Below, piece after piece: positions 27,830 through 39,414 of a stretch of 64,000 nucleotides of DNA. The position numbers and the translations under genes were made by a program. How positions within the stretch are numbered: position 1 is the stretch's first letter; each line of letters begins with the position of its first letter. The notes beneath the pieces are model-generated. The model did not search any database. It saw only the letters and a program-made list of their open reading frames with translations, and was not told where the DNA came from. This stretch comes from Pseudarthrobacter psychrotolerans (GTDB lineage: Bacteria; Actinomycetota; Actinomycetes; Actinomycetales; Micrococcaceae): positions 1,054,001-1,118,000 of the forward strand of contig NZ_CP047898.1 in the NCBI RefSeq assembly GCF_009911795.1, read 5' to 3'.

Positions 27830-29976
27830 CTAAAGGACGTCCACGCCGTCCAGCCTGACCTGGACCGGTTCCGTGCTCCTTTTGGCGGCGGCCGCAGCCT
27901 TCGCCGCACGCAGCACGCGGGTGACCGTGGCTGCCTGCCCGTACGCGAAGAACAGCAGGGTGCGGGCGTCGTCCCCGGCTCCCGCGGCGGCTGCGGGACC
28001 GGTAAGCACCAGCGGAGCCGGACCTGCGGTCCGCAACGTCACGCCGGCGGCGGCCAGCTCCTTCTCGACGGTCCCGGAAAAATGTACGACGGCGGCCCGG
28101 GGGCCGGTGATCGAGGCAATTCTGACTGCCGGCGGCAGCTGGAGTTCCATCCGGAGTTCGAGCTCTCGCCGGGCGTACCCGGCCGGGTCCCACCGCAGCA
28201 ACGCGCCAACAGCTACGCTTTCCGTCGCGGTGATGACCACCAGTCCGCCGTCGGACGCCGGCCGCACCAAAGCTGCGGCGTTGAACCAGCGGCGCACAGT
28301 GTCTTCCCCGGCGCGGAGATTCTCCCGGCGCAGCAGGGAGTCGCCGTCGAGCAGCAGGGCCGCAGCATAACCGCCCTCCGCTACGGGCTCAGCGCCGACG
28401 GTGGCCACCACCAGGGCTTTGGCGCTGCCAACGCCGGCCTTGACGTTACCGCCCGAGGACGTAATTACGGGTTTTCCGGGGAATGCCCGGCCCAGCTCTT
28501 CGGCTGTCCGCAGGACTCCGGTGGCGCCCTTGCGGAGTTTGCGTCCAGTGCAGTGGGCACACTGCCACTCTGGCGCCGGCGTGGAACACCAGCGGCACTG
28601 CGGGACCGCAGAGCTGCCGCTGGCGCCGGCCAGGGCAAGGGGCCCTGGCAGGCCTGGCACCGGGCAGGTTCGCGGCAGGTCTCACAGACCAGCGACGGGG
28701 CGTAGCCGGCGCGGGCCACCTGCACCAGGACGGGCCCACGTTCCAGTCCCTCCTTGGCGGCGCGCCACGCGGCACCGGGAAGCCGCGCAACCAGGGCGAG
28801 GGGGTCGCGCTCCTGTTCGAAGCTGTCCGCCGTGTTCAGCACCCGGGGCACAGTGCGTCGTGCGAACGCCCGATCGGCCTCGACGGGCATCGCCCAGCCG
28901 GCCTCCACTAGCCGCTGGAGTTCCGTGCTCCTGGAATGACCCGCCATCAGGCAGGCGGCGCCTTCCTGGTCCGCTCGCAGCAACAGGACGTCGCGGCTAT
29001 GGGCGTACGGGGCACGCTGTTCGATGTGGAGGTCATCGCCGTCGTCCCAGCAGGCAACAAGGCCCAGATCCCGGACCGGGGCAAACGCTGCTGAACGTGT
29101 GCCGATGGCTACGCGCGCGGACCCGGCCAGGAGGCGCAGGAAGTTCCGGTAGCGGGGGGTGGGCCCGTCATCGGCCGTCAGGCGGGCGATATCGGCGGCG
29201 GGTAGTACCTCCAGGAGCGCCTTTTCCAGCAGGTCCACGTCCCGGTAATCCGGCACCACCACCACGGCGCCGCGGCCGGAGGCACGGACTGCTGCCACGG
29301 CCGTTGCCAGCAGGTGCGGCCATGCTGCCGGGCCGAAGCCCTGGAGTGGATTGAAGACCGCCCGTGGAGATCCGCCGTCCCGCAGGTGGCGGACAAATGC
29401 CGGGCCGTTACGGTACCCGGCCCAGTCGGTCTCCGTCCCGGAAGTGACGTCAGACCCAGTAGCGGCCGCGACGTCGGGGTCAGCGTCGGCAAGCGGATCC
29501 GGTGCCGCGGGCTCTGCGGCGGGGGCGGTGAGGAACTCCTTCTCGAGCCTCGCCATGCGCGGAGGCACCGCGACGCGAAGCACGTCACTGACCGTGCCCG
29601 CGTATCTGGCCGCGACGGCGGACACCAGATCCCGGACAGCCGGCGTCAGGACAACGACCGGAGAGACGACCTTCTGGAGGGGCACCAGGGTGTGGCCGGC
29701 GTCGGATTCTGCCGTCCGTTCAATGATGAACCCGGACAGGTCCTGGCCGTTGAAACTGACCTTGACCCGTACGCCGGCCTGTGCGGCCTCGTCCAGTTCG
29801 GCCGGCACGCTGTAGTCGAAGGGGCGGTCCAGATGCGGCAGCGGCGTCTCCACAAAGACCCTGGCCACCGGAAGGTGTGCGGCCAGCGGAGGTCCGGACG
29901 GCCTGGCCTTCGCCGGGAAGCCCTGCAGCAGCGACAACTGCACAGCGCCGGGAGGGACAGACTCATCAGGGGCCAT
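27830..29976 (-). CDS. priA: Primosomal protein N' (PriA; actinobacterial, helicase motifs absent; frame broken once)
   Basis: A replication-restart protein of about 715 residues when rebuilt. The N-terminal DNA-binding domain (ARVFVETPLPHLDRPFDYSVP) and the zinc cysteines (CETC, CQAC, CRWC, CAHC) are present. There is no Walker A GKT or DExH box where helicase motifs should be (LATAVAAVRASGRGAVVVV; CWDDGDDLHIE). Actinobacterial PriA is known to lack these, so it probably acts as a loader or scaffold. The break is one base missing in the G run at 28639-28642, between CQACQGP and LALAGASGS. It lies 11 bases after metK. Confidence 0.85.
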
Positions 29977-29987
29977 GGCGGACTGGC

Positions 29988-31222
29988 CTACGCGTTGAAG
30001 AAGGCCTTCAGGTCCTCCACCCGGTCCAGGCGCTCCCAGGTGAAGTCGGGATCGTCACGGCCGAAGTGTCCGTGCGCGGCGGTCTTGGCGTAGATGGGAC
30101 GCTTGAGGTCCAGGGCATCGATGATGGCACGCGGGCGGAGGTCGAAGATCTCGGCGATGGCGGCGCTGATCCGGGCCGGATCCACAGTCTCCGTGCCGAA
30201 GGTTTCAACGTACGTGCCCACGGGGCGGGCCTGGCCGATGGCGTAGGCAATCTGGATCTCGGCACGCTTTGCCAGTCCGGCCGCCACAACGTTCTTGGCA
30301 ACCCAGCGCATCGCGTAGGCAGCGGAACGGTCCACCTTGGACGGGTCCTTGCCCGAGAAGGCGCCGCCGCCGTGGCGCGCCATGCCGCCGTAGGTGTCCA
30401 CAATGATCTTGCGTCCGGTCAGGCCGGCGTCACCGACGGGACCGCCGATGACAAACTCGCCGGCCGGGTTCAGGATGTTGGCGGCCCGGGAAATGTCCAG
30501 ATTGGCTGCAGCCAACACCGGCTCAATCACAAAGGAGGCGAGGTCCGCGCGCAGGCGGTCCAGGCTGGTTCCTTCGGCGTGCTGGCTGGAGATGACGACG
30601 GTTTCCACGGAAACCGGCACGTCCTTGTCGTAGCCGATGGTGACCTGGGTCTTGCCGTCGGGCGGAGGTAGGAGAGCTCGCCGGACTTGCGCACCTCGGT
30701 GAGGCGTTCGGAGAGCCGGTGCGCGATCCAGATCGGGACCGGCATGTAGGACGGGGTTTCGTCGCTCGCGTACCCGAACATCAGGCCTTGGTCACCGGCG
30801 CCCTGGAGGTCGTAGTCGTCCTCCTGGCGTCCTTCGCGGGCTTCGAGGGAGTTGAACACACCGCCGGCGATGTCGTTGGACTGCTGGCCGATGGAGACGG
30901 ACACGCCGCAGCGGGCGCCGTCAAAGCCGTTGGCCGAGGAGTCATAGCCGATGCCCAGGATGGTCTCCCGGACGATCTGCGGGATTTCGACGTAGGCGTC
31001 TGTAGTGACCTCACCGGCAACATGGACCAGACCGGTGGTGGCCATGGTCTCCACCGCGACGCGGGACTCGGGATCCGCGGCGAGCAGTGCATCCAGGATG
31101 GCGTCACTGATCTGGTCGCAGATCTTGTCCGGGTGGCCTTCAGTGACCGACTCGGACGTGAAGAGCCGGAGGGCGGAGGGCGTAGCCCCGTGCGTGTGGG
31201 GAATGTGCAGCGGTAAAGTCAC
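29988..31222 (-). CDS. metK: S-adenosylmethionine synthetase (frame broken once)
   Basis: Methionine adenosyltransferase, about 411 residues when rebuilt; it makes S-adenosylmethionine from ATP and methionine. Landmarks are [20 protein letters not shown] near the N-terminus, [33 protein letters not shown], and the P-loop-like [19 protein letters not shown]. The upstream frame runs to GELSYLRP; one C restored at the run 30660-30662 (plus strand) gives [20 protein letters not shown]. The gene is normally essential, so a genuine null is very unlikely. Start is GTG at 31222, with AAGG upstream. Confidence 0.92.
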
Positions 31223-31300
31223 TCAACTACCTTACTGGTTGGGAATCGGACCTCCGGCGGCATGTGTCCCCGTGCTAAGGAAACGGTGCGTGGCTTTCGG

Positions 31301-32551
31301 TCAGGCGCGTGGCGAAACGTGGTTCAGCTCATGGCCGACCCGCGTGATGACGGCCACCGAAACCTCTGTTTTGGATCCGGCGGCCAGCTGTGGTTCGGCG
31401 CCGGAGCGGGCAAGGATGACTACCGAGTTGCTGTCCTGCCCAAAAACCTTGTCCGTTCCCACATGATTGACCACCAGGAGATCGCAGCCCTTTCGCCTGA
31501 GCTTTGCCTCCGCGTAGGAAAGGACATCGCCCTGGCCGTCACCGGTTTCGGCCGCGAAGCCCACAATCAGCTGGCGCCGGCGGGTGGCCTGGTTTTCGGG
31601 AGCATGGTCCCGGAGTTCGACCAGTTCCTGGAGGATGTCCGGATTCCGGACCAGGGAAATGACGGGGTCAGCGGTGTCATCACGTTTTTTGATCTTGGTG
31701 CCGGAGATCTCCGCGGGGCGGAAGTCCGCCACGGCCGCCGCCATAATCACGACGTCGGAATCCGCCGCGGCCGCCAGCATCGCCTCCCGCAGCTCCAGGG
31801 CAGTCTCAACCTTGACGACGTCGACTCCGGCCGGCGCCGGGACTTCCATATGGGCGGCGACCAGCCGCACCGTGGCGCCGGCATTGCGGGCAGCAACAGC
31901 CAGCGCCACGCCCTGCTTTCCGGAGGACCGGTTGCCCAGGAAACGGACAGGGTCCAGCGGTTCCCGGGTTCCGCCTGCGCTGACGGCGACAGTCCGGCCG
32001 GCCAGCGGAAGCTGGTAATCGGACTGACCCTGGGCAAGCGCCATGGCGGCGTCGAAGATCGCTTCGGGCTCCGGCAGGCGGCCAGGACCGGAGTCCGTGC
32101 CGGTGAGCCGGCCGCTGGCCGGTTCAAGAACCGCCACTCCCCTGCTTCGCAGCGTTTCAACGTTGGCGCGGGTGGCGGCATGCTGCCACATTTCTGTGTG
32201 CATGGCCGGGGCGAAAAGCACCGGTCCGCTGGCCATCAGCAGCGTATTGGTGAGGAGGTCGTTGGCCTGCCCGGTGGCAGCGCGCGCCAGCAGATCCGCC
32301 GTCGCCGGTGCCACCACGATGAGGTCTGCCTCATGGCCGAGCCTGACGTGGTTGACCTGGTGCACGTCGTCGAAGACGCTGTTGCTGACCGGGTTGCCGG
32401 ACAGGGCCTCCCACGTGGCGACACCCACAAAGCGGGTAGCCGCTTCGGTGGGAATCACCGTGACATTGTGGCCGGCTTCAGTAAAAAGCCGGAGGAGCGA
32501 TGCGACCTTGTAGGCCGCAATCCCTCCCCCGACTCCGAGGACTATGCGCAC
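31301..32551 (-). CDS. coaBC: Bifunctional phosphopantothenoylcysteine decarboxylase / phosphopantothenate--cysteine ligase
   Basis: A coenzyme A biosynthesis enzyme, 416 residues, with two domains. The N-terminal FMN-dependent CoaC domain has VLGVGGGIAAYK, the active-site His in VNHVRLG, and the APAMHTEMW substrate clamp. The C-terminal CoaB domain (from VAVSAGGTREPLDPVRFLGNRSSGKQG) uses CTP to join cysteine to phosphopantothenate. Start is GTG at 32551. It sits between rpoZ and metK, the standard actinobacterial order. Confidence 0.94.
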   Translation of the reverse strand: MRIVLGVGGGIAAYKVASLLRLFTEAGHNVTVIPTEAATRFVGVATWEALSGNPVSNSVFDDVHQVNHVRLGHEADLIVVAPATADLLARAATGQANDLLTNTLLMASGPVLFAPAMHTEMWQHAATRANVETLRSRGVAVLEPASGRLTGTDSGPGRLPEPEAIFDAAMALAQGQSDYQLPLAGRTVAVSAGGTREPLDPVRFLGNRSSGKQGVALAVAARNAGATVRLVAAHMEVPAPAGVDVVKVETALELREAMLAAAADSDVVIMAAAVADFRPAEISGTKIKKRDDTADPVISLVRNPDILQELVELRDHAPENQATRRRQLIVGFAAETGDGQGDVLSYAEAKLRRKGCDLLVVNHVGTDKVFGQDSNSVVILARSGAEPQLAAGSKTEVSVAVITRVGHELNHVSPRA

Positions 32552-32579
32552 GTGACCTCCGTCAACAGGCAGTCTGAAG

Positions 32580-32839
32580 TTACTCTGCGGCTACGATCGG
32601 CGTGGAAACGAGCTTGCCTTCGTTGATTTCGCGCAGGGCGATCGACAGCGACTTCTCGTTCAGCTTGGTGTCGACCAGGGGCCGACGTACTCGAACAGGC
32701 CCTCGTGCAGCTGGGCGTAGTAAGCGTTGATCTGACGTGCACGCTTGGCACCGAAGATCACCAGGCCGTACTTGGAATCAGCTGCCTTCAGCAGCTCGTC
32801 GATCGGAGGGTTGATGATGCCTTCAAGGTTCGTGGACAC
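32580..32839 (-). CDS. rpoZ: DNA-directed RNA polymerase subunit omega (frame broken once)
   Basis: The small omega subunit, about 86 residues when rebuilt. It begins with GTG at 32839 and GGAG upstream, reading [40 protein letters not shown]. After FEYVGP the written frame stops early. One base restored in the G run at 32678-32681 gives [23 protein letters not shown] and ends at a TAA at 32580. Without the correction the gene is easily missed. It lies between gmk and coaBC. Confidence 0.88.
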
Positions 32840-32878
32840 GAATTCTCCAAATTCTAACGGGCCGATCCGACCCTGCGT

Positions 32879-33451
32879 CTAGTGCGGGTGCGGGGTCAGC
32901 CCCATGAGTGAAACAAGCTCGTCCGCTGCGCGTCGAACGTCATCATTGATGACGGTGTGGTCGAACTCCGGCTCAGCGGCAAGTTCCAGTTTAGCGGTTT
33001 CCAGACGGCGCTGCTGTTCCTGCGCTGTTTCCGTGCCGCGACCGACCAGCCGGCGGACCATTTCTTCCCAGGTGGGCGGTGCCAGGAACACAAACTGGGC
33101 GTCCGGAACGGCCTCTTTGACCTGTCGTGCACCCTGGAGATCGATCTCCAGCAGGACGGACCGGCCGGCGGCGATGGCCTCGTTTACAGTGCTCTTCAGC
33201 GTGCCGTAGGTGTTTTGGCCGTGGACTACTGCCCACTCCAGGAACTCGCCGGCCGCAATGAGCGACTCGAACTCCTCCTTGGACTTGAAGAAGTAGTGGA
33301 CGCCATCCTGCTCACCGGGCCGCGGAGCGCGGGTGGTGGCCGATACGGAAAGCCAGACTTCGGGGTAGTTATCCCGGATGTAGGTGGACACGGTGCCTTT
33401 GCCAACAGCCGTCGGACCAGCGAGGACTGTCAGTCCCGGTTTCTTGCTCAC
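32879..33451 (-). CDS. gmk: Guanylate kinase
   Basis: A 190-residue nucleotide kinase converting GMP and ATP to GDP and ADP. The P-loop reads [12 protein letters not shown] (near residue 11), and the GMP-binding segment [21 protein letters not shown] and the lid [22 protein letters not shown] are intact. It lies between mihF and rpoZ, a conserved actinobacterial neighbourhood. The length is normal. Confidence 0.96.
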   Translation of the reverse strand: MSKKPGLTVLAGPTAVGKGTVSTYIRDNYPEVWLSVSATTRAPRPGEQDGVHYFFKSKEEFESLIAAGEFLEWAVVHGQNTYGTLKSTVNEAIAAGRSVLLEIDLQGARQVKEAVPDAQFVFLAPPTWEEMVRRLVGRGTETAQEQQRRLETAKLELAAEPEFDHTVINDDVRRAADELVSLMGLTPHPH

Positions 33452-33498
33452 GTATTCCTTTGCGGCGGAGTTTGGGTTCGGGCGCCTCTAGGAACGCC

Positions 33499-33816
33499 CT
33501 ATTTCTCGTCTATAAAATCTACCAGCGCCTGGCGCTGGTGAATGCCCAGGCCGCGGAGGCGGCGGGACGCCGCGATACCCAGCCGCTCCATAATGGCGGC
33601 AGCCCTGACTTTTCCAATGCCCGGCAGGGCCTCCAGCAGCTCCACCACCCGCATCCGGGCCAAGGCGTCATCCGCGGCGGAGGCGTCCAGGAGCGCCGCG
33701 GCCGACGTCTTGCCGTTCTTGAGGCGATCTTTCGCGGCCGCCCTAGCGGCCCGGGCGGCGGCCGCCTTGTTCAGGGCGGCCGCGCGTTCCGAAACGGATA
33801 AGGGTCGCAGGCTCAT
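33499..33816 (-). CDS. mihF: Integration host factor, actinobacterial type (mIHF)
   Basis: A nucleoid-associated protein of about 105 residues unrelated to enteric IHF. It has a basic N-terminal helix (SERAAALNKAAAARAARAAAKDRLKNG) and the conserved core VVELLEALPGIGKVRAAAIMERLGIAASRRLRGLGIHQRQALVDF, which includes a helix-two-turn-helix. The ATG at 33816 matches the usual N-terminus of the family; an upstream ATG at 33837 would add seven residues. It bends DNA and organises the chromosome. It lies between pyrF and gmk, as in mycobacteria. Confidence 0.93.
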   Translation of the reverse strand: MSLRPLSVSERAAALNKAAAARAARAAAKDRLKNGKTSAAALLDASAADDALARMRVVELLEALPGIGKVRAAAIMERLGIAASRRLRGLGIHQRQALVDFIDEK

Positions 33817-33925
33817 GGAGGACACCCCCGGATTCATCGGCAGAGTCCAAGGCGACCGCCATTGGACTTGTCCTGAAACCTACCCCTTGGCGGGCGGTGA
33901 ATCAATGGATGCCACCATTAGGCAC

Positions 33926-34797
33926 CTATTCGCCGAGGAGCCCAACAAGCGTGCGCAACGCAGCATTGCGGAGGCCCTGGACCCCTGGACCGGCAGCCAG
34001 GATATCCCGGCTGGACGTCCCCAGGACCTGGGGTACGCCGCCCCGAAGGTCCGGCGCAGGTCCGCAGGCGTGGCCCCCTGGGCGCCCAGCCCCGGGGCGA
34101 GGATCGGCCCGCGCACCGCCGGCAGGTCCAGGTGCAGGTCCGTCAACGCTGACCCCACGGTGGCGCCGACGACGAGTCCAACGGACCCCAGGCTGCCGGC
34201 ATAACGGATGTTCTCTGCCGCGGCTGCCTCGACGATCCGCCGGGCCACGGAGTCGGCTCCGCCCACATGCTGCACGGAAGCCCCCTCCGGATTGGAGGTC
34301 AGCGCCAGGACAAATACACCGCGGCCGTTGTCCGCCGCCAGGTCAAGCGCCGGGCGGAGCGACTCAAACCCCAGGTACGGGCTGAGGGTCACGGAGTCGG
34401 CTGCCAGGGACGAGCCGTCCCGCAGCCAGGCGTCCGCGTAGGCAGCCATCGTGGAGCCGATATCGCCCCGCTTGGCGTCAGCAATGGTGAGGATCTGTGC
34501 CTGCGCCGCCGCTGCCAGGACCTCTTCAAGCACTGCCATCCCGGCCGAGCCGTGGCGCTCGTAAAGCGCCACCTGCGGCTTCACCGCGGCAGCGAGGGAA
34601 CCTACAGCCTCCAGGACAGTCAGCGAGAACCGCTTCAGCCCTGCGGCGTCGTCGGCCAGTCCCCACTCCTTCAGGAGTGCCGGGTGCGGGTCAATGCCCA
34701 CGCACAGCGGCCCGCGGGACGCCATGGCCGCCCCGAGCCGGGAGCCGAAGGACTCACGGCCGGCGGGGCTTGATGAGGCGGAACCGGCCTCAGGCAT
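33926..34797 (-). CDS. pyrF: Orotidine 5'-phosphate decarboxylase (frame broken near the C-terminus)
   Basis: The last step of UMP synthesis, about 290 residues when rebuilt, of the longer type-2 OMP decarboxylase class. [16 protein letters not shown] near the start and the catalytic [19 protein letters not shown] (Lys and Asp residues, near residue 105) are clear, as is the phosphate-gripper region [10 protein letters not shown]. The written frame goes astray after FGAAYP. One base restored in the G run at 34030-34033 gives [28 protein letters not shown] and stops at 33926. It overlaps the carB stop by 8 bases. Confidence 0.9.
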
Positions 34798-37700
34798 GCT
34801 GCGAAACCGCGGACTCGGCTGCCGCGTTCTCCGCGGCGGCCTTCTGGGACGCCACCAGGGCAGCGGCGTGCTCCTGCAGGCTGGTCACTGACCACTCGTA
34901 GGTGCGCATGGCCTCGATGGCCTGCACCGCCGCGTTGAACTCGGCCACCGTGGTGATGCAGGGGATGCCGATGGAGGTCGCGGCGGCACGCAGGGCGTAG
35001 CCGTCGCTGCGGGCTTCGCCGCCGGAGGGCGTGTTGAAGACCATGTCGATCTCGCCGGCGATGACGAGGTCTGCGATAGTGCCCTCACCTTCGGCGCTGC
35101 TGCCCTCGGCGACCTTGCGGACCGTGCTGGCCTGGATGCCGTTGCGGCGCAGGACGTCGGCCGTGCCACCGGTGGAGACGATCTCAAAGCCGAGATCCGA
35201 GAGGCGCTTGACGGCCATGATGACCGCACGCTTGTCCCGGTTGGCCACGGAGACGAAGATCTTGCCTTCAGTGGGCAGGGCGTTGTTGGCGGCTGCCTGG
35301 CTCTTGGCGAAAGCGGTGTCGAAGTGCTTGTCGATGCCCATGACTTCGCCGGTGGACCGCATCTCCGGCCCGAGCAGCGAGTCCACGACCTTGCCTTCCG
35401 GGGTGCGGAAGCGGCTGAACGGAAGCACGGCTTCCTTGACCGAGACCGGAGCGTCGAGCGGCAGCGTGGAGCCGTCGCCGGTTTCCGGCAGCATCTTGTA
35501 GGCGGTCCGGAGCTGGTGGATGGTGACGCCCGTGCCGATCAGCGCGGCGGCCTTGGCCATCTGGACGCCCGTGGCCTTGGAGACGAACGGCACGGTGCGG
35601 GAGGCCCGCGGGTTCGCTTCGAGCACGTAGAGAACGTCCGAGGCCAGCGCGAACTGGATGTTGATGAGGCCGCGGACGCCCACGCCCTCGGCGATGGCGC
35701 GGGTTGCCGTGCGGACGCGTTCGATCACGTTGTTGCCCAGGGTGATGGGAGGCAGGACACACGCGGAGTCGCCGGAGTGGATGCCGGCCTCCTCGATGTG
35801 TTCCATGATGCCGCCCAGGTACATGTCGGTGCCGTCGAAGAGCGCGTCGACGTCGATTTCGACGGCGTCCTCCAGGAACCGGTCGATCAGCACCGGGTGG
35901 TCCGGGGTGATTTCCGTGGCGTTGGCGATGTACCGGGAGAGGTTCGGCTCGTCATAGACGATTTCCATGCCGCGGCCGCCGAGCACGTAGGACGGGCGGA
36001 CCAGGACGGGGTAGCCGATCTCGTCGGCGATCTTCTTGGCGTCGTCGAAGGACACCGCGGTGCCGTTCTTCGGGGCGATCAGCCCGGCGTTGTCGAGCAC
36101 GCGGGAGAACTCGCCGCGGTGTTCAGCGAGGTCGATCGCCTCCGGGGATGTGCCCAGGATGGGGACGCCGGCGTCGGCCAGCTGCTGTGCCAGCTTCAAA
36201 GGAGTCTGGCCACCGAGCTGTACAAAGACGCCCATCACGCCGCCGGTGCGTTCCTCGGCAGCGATGACCTCGAGGACGTCCTCCAGCGTCAGCGGCTCGA
36301 AGTACAGGCGGGTGGAGACGTCGTAGTCGGTGGAGACCGTCTCCGGGTTGCAGTTGACCATCACCGTCTCGTAGCCGGCTTTGCGCAGCGCCATGGAGGC
36401 GTGGACGCAGGAGTAGTCGAATTCGATGCCCTGGCCGATGCGGTTGGGGCCGGAGCCGAGGATCAGGATGGACGGCTTGGAGTGCAGCGCAATCTCGTCC
36501 TCCTCGTCGTAGGACGAGTAGTGGTACGGGGTGTAGGCGGCGAACTCGGCGGCGCAGGTATCCACGGTCTTGTAGACCGGACGGATCCCGAGGGCCTGCC
36601 GGACACCGCGGACCACGGCTTCGGAGTTGTGCGTGAGGGAACCGATCTGCTCGTCCGAGAAGCCGTGGCGCTTGGCGCGCTTGAGCATCTCCACGGTCAG
36701 GGACCCGGCTTTGCGGATCTCGTGCGAGATCTCGTTGAGCAACTGGAGCTGGTCCAGGTACCAGGGGTCGATCTTGGTGGCTTCGAACAGCTGTTCCACG
36801 GTGGCGCCGCCGAGCAGGGCACGCTGGACCTGGTGCAGGCGTTCCGTGGTGGGCCGCTTGGCCTTCTCGATCAGCTCCGGGACTTCCCATTCGGGGACGG
36901 AGGTGAAGTCCAGCTGCGAGCCCTTCTGCTCCAGGGAGCGGAGGGCCTTCTGCAGCGCTTCAGTGAAGTTGCGGCCCATGGCCATGGCTTCGCCCACGGA
37001 CTTCATGGTGGTGGTGAGGGTGTCGTCAGCGGCTGGGAACTTCTCGAAGGCGAAGCGCGGAACCTTGACCACCACGTAGTCCAGGGTGGGTTCGAACGAC
37101 GCCGGGGTCTTCTGCGTGATGTCGTTCGGGATCTCGTCCAGGGTGTAGCCGAGGGAGAGCTTGGTGGCGATCTTGGCGATGGCGAAGCCCGTGGCCTTGG
37201 ACGCCAAAGCGGAGGACCGGGACACGCGCGGGTTCATCTCGATGACCACTACCCGGCCGGTGTCCGGCTCGATGGCGAACTGGATGTTGCAGCCGCCGGT
37301 GTCCACGCCCACTTCACGGATGACGGCGATGGAGATATCGCGCAGCCGCTGGTATTCGCGGTCCGTCAGGGTCAGCGCCGGTGCCACCGTGATGGAGTCG
37401 CCGGTGTGCACGCCCACGGGGTCGAAGTTCTCGATGGAGCAGACCACCACGACGTTGTCGTTTTTGTCGCGCATCATCTCAAGCTCGTATTCCTTCCAGC
37501 CGAGGATGCTCTCTTCGAGCAGCACCTCGCTGGTGGGGCTGTACTGCAGGCCCTGGCCGACGATGCGGCGCAGGTCATTTTCGTTGTACGCGAGGCCGGA
37601 GCCCAGGCCGCCCATGGTGAAGGAGGGCCGGACCACCATGGGGTAGCCGAGGTCCTCGGCTGCGGTGAACGCCTCGTCCAGGGTGTGGATGATGTGGCTG

Positions 37701-38134
37701 CGGGCCGATTCGGCGCCGCAGCGTTCCACTACGCCCTTGAACTTTTCGCGGTCCTCGCCGAGCTCGATGGCGGCGATGTTCGCGCCGATGAGCTCCACGT
37801 TGTACTTTAACAGCACACCGTTCTTGTCCAGCGCGATGGCCGTGTTCAGCGCAGTCTGCCCGCCGAGGGTGGGCAGGATGGCGTCCGGGCGCTCCTTGGC
37901 GATGATCTTCTCCACCACCTCGGGGGTGATGGGCTCGATGTAGGTGGCATCGGCGAACTCGGGGTCCGTCATGATGGTGGCCGGGTTCGAGTTCACCAGG
38001 ATGACCCGCAGGCCCTCCTCCTTGAGGACACGCAGTGCCTGGGTGCCGGAGTAGTCGAACTCCGCGGCCTGGCCGATGACGATCGGGCCGGAACCGATGA
38101 CCAGGACGCTCTTAAGGTCAGTTCTCTTGGGCAT
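34790..38134 (-). CDS. carB: Carbamoyl-phosphate synthase large subunit
   Basis: A 1114-residue synthase with two ATP-grasp halves. The first half starts [26 protein letters not shown] and the second repeats the theme ([25 protein letters not shown], near residue 560). A C-terminal MGS-like allosteric domain follows ([23 protein letters not shown]...), where uridine nucleotides usually act. It uses ammonia from CarA, bicarbonate and two ATP to supply carbamoyl phosphate for pyrimidines and arginine. No frame break was found in 3.3 kb. It overlaps carA by one base. Confidence 0.97.
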   Translation of the reverse strand: MPKRTDLKSVLVIGSGPIVIGQAAEFDYSGTQALRVLKEEGLRVILVNSNPATIMTDPEFADATYIEPITPEVVEKIIAKERPDAILPTLGGQTALNTAIALDKNGVLLKYNVELIGANIAAIELGEDREKFKGVVERCGAESARSHIIHTLDEAFTAAEDLGYPMVVRPSFTMGGLGSGLAYNENDLRRIVGQGLQYSPTSEVLLEESILGWKEYELEMMRDKNDNVVVVCSIENFDPVGVHTGDSITVAPALTLTDREYQRLRDISIAVIREVGVDTGGCNIQFAIEPDTGRVVVIEMNPRVSRSSALASKATGFAIAKIATKLSLGYTLDEIPNDITQKTPASFEPTLDYVVVKVPRFAFEKFPAADDTLTTTMKSVGEAMAMGRNFTEALQKALRSLEQKGSQLDFTSVPEWEVPELIEKAKRPTTERLHQVQRALLGGATVEQLFEATKIDPWYLDQLQLLNEISHEIRKAGSLTVEMLKRAKRHGFSDEQIGSLTHNSEAVVRGVRQALGIRPVYKTVDTCAAEFAAYTPYHYSSYDEEDEIALHSKPSILILGSGPNRIGQGIEFDYSCVHASMALRKAGYETVMVNCNPETVSTDYDVSTRLYFEPLTLEDVLEVIAAEERTGGVMGVFVQLGGQTPLKLAQQLADAGVPILGTSPEAIDLAEHRGEFSRVLDNAGLIAPKNGTAVSFDDAKKIADEIGYPVLVRPSYVLGGRGMEIVYDEPNLSRYIANATEITPDHPVLIDRFLEDAVEIDVDALFDGTDMYLGGIMEHIEEAGIHSGDSACVLPPITLGNNVIERVRTATRAIAEGVGVRGLINIQFALASDVLYVLEANPRASRTVPFVSKATGVQMAKAAALIGTGVTIHQLRTAYKMLPETGDGSTLPLDAPVSVKEAVLPFSRFRTPEGKVVDSLLGPEMRSTGEVMGIDKHFDTAFAKSQAAANNALPTEGKIFVSVANRDKRAVIMAVKRLSDLGFEIVSTGGTADVLRRNGIQASTVRKVAEGSSAEGEGTIADLVIAGEIDMVFNTPSGGEARSDGYALRAAATSIGIPCITTVAEFNAAVQAIEAMRTYEWSVTSLQEHAAALVASQKAAAENAAAESAVSQHA

Positions 38135-39414
38135 TACTTCTTGTCCTCAGTCTTGGAATCGGTGGTGTTCTTGGTGCCGGCTGCCTTGGTGTCCGCCATC
38201 AGATCGATGAAACGGTCAAACAGGTAGGCGGCGTCGTGCGGGCCGGCTGCGGCTTCCGGGTGGTACTGCACCGAGAAGGCGGGGATGTCCAGGCACGCGA
38301 GGCCTTCGACGACGTCGTCGTTGAGGCTGATGTGGCTGACCTCGACACGGCCGTAACGCTCCTCGGGGGCCTGCGTGGCGCCGTCGAGCGGTGCGTCCAC
38401 GGCGAAGCCGTGGTTCTGCGAGGTGATCTCCACCTTGCCGGTGCGGCGGTCCAGGACGGGCTGGTTGATGCCGCGGTGGCCGTAGCGGAGCTTGTACGTG
38501 CCGAAGCCCAGGGCGCGTCCCAGGATCTGGTTGCCAAAGCAGATGCCGAAGTACGGCAGCTTCTCGTCCAGGACGGAGCGCAGCAGCTTGACCTGGGCGT
38601 CGGCTGTGGCGGGGTCGCCCGGGCCGTTGGACATAAAGAAGCCGTCCGGGTTGACACTCTTGACGTCCTCGAGGGTGGAGGTTGCCGGCAGGACATGGAC
38701 CCGGACGCCGCGCTCGGCGAACCGGATGGGGGTCATGGCCTTGATGCCGAGGTCGATCGCGGCGATGCTGAAGCGCGGCTCGCCATCCCAGCCGTGGTCC
38801 TGGGGGTCCACCACGTAAGCCTCGCTGACGCTGACTTCCTCGGCCAGGCGGGCGCCTTCCATCGGGGTGCTGGCCAGGACCGCGTCAAGGAGTTCCTTGT
38901 CCGTGGCCTTGGCGGCCGCACCCGAGAAGATCCCGGCGCGCATGGTCTTATGCTCGCGCAGGTGGCGGGTGATGGCGCGGGTGTCCACACCCTGGATCCC
39001 AACGATCCCCTGCTCGATGAGCTCCTCGTCCAGGGAGCGTTCGGAGCGCCAGTTGGAGGGGCGGCGGGCAGCATCGCGGACGATGTAGCCGGCCACCCAG
39101 ATACGGCGCGACTCGGCGTCCTCGCTGTTCACACCTGTGTTGCCGATGTGCGGCGCGGTCTGCACCACCAGCTGGCGGGCGTAGGAGGGGTCTGTGATGG
39201 TTTCCTGGTAGCCGGTCATGCCGGTGGCGAACACGGCCTCGCCCAGGGCAGTGCCCTGCACGCCGTAGCTGGTGCCGCGGAACATGCGGCCGTCCTCGAG
39301 GACCAGCACCGCCGGTGTGGGAACTGTCGTGGAAAGGGCTGCTGGTGCCGCAGTCTCTGCTTTTGCTGCTGTTTTTGTCACTGCGTGGGGTTCTGTCACT
39401 GTCTTACTTTCCAC
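38134..39414 (-). CDS. carA: Carbamoyl-phosphate synthase small subunit
   Basis: The glutamine amidotransferase subunit, 426 residues. The CPSase small domain ([35 protein letters not shown]) is followed by a class I GATase with the nucleophile in [16 protein letters not shown] and His/Glu in [16 protein letters not shown]. An Ala/Thr-rich N-terminal extension of about 33 residues is unusual, and a later GTG at 39399 is possible. The GTG start at 39414 overlaps the preceding gene by 11 bases. Confidence 0.95.
   Translation of the reverse strand: MESKTVTEPHAVTKTAAKAETAAPAALSTTVPTPAVLVLEDGRMFRGTSYGVQGTALGEAVFATGMTGYQETITDPSYARQLVVQTAPHIGNTGVNSEDAESRRIWVAGYIVRDAARRPSNWRSERSLDEELIEQGIVGIQGVDTRAITRHLREHKTMRAGIFSGAAAKATDKELLDAVLASTPMEGARLAEEVSVSEAYVVDPQDHGWDGEPRFSIAAIDLGIKAMTPIRFAERGVRVHVLPATSTLEDVKSVNPDGFFMSNGPGDPATADAQVKLLRSVLDEKLPYFGICFGNQILGRALGFGTYKLRYGHRGINQPVLDRRTGKVEITSQNHGFAVDAPLDGATQAPEERYGRVEVSHISLNDDVVEGLACLDIPAFSVQYHPEAAAGPHDAAYLFDRFIDLMADTKAAGTKNTTDSKTEDKK

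Noticed and set aside
31262-32626. A 454-codon open frame on the plus strand
   Set aside because: It is antisense to coaBC, whose motifs are intact, and it reads through the rpoZ end.
35324-37810. An 828-codon open frame on the plus strand
   Set aside because: It lies wholly antisense to carB, has the Val/Asp/His/Gly-rich makeup of a high-GC shadow, and no family resemblance or ribosome site.
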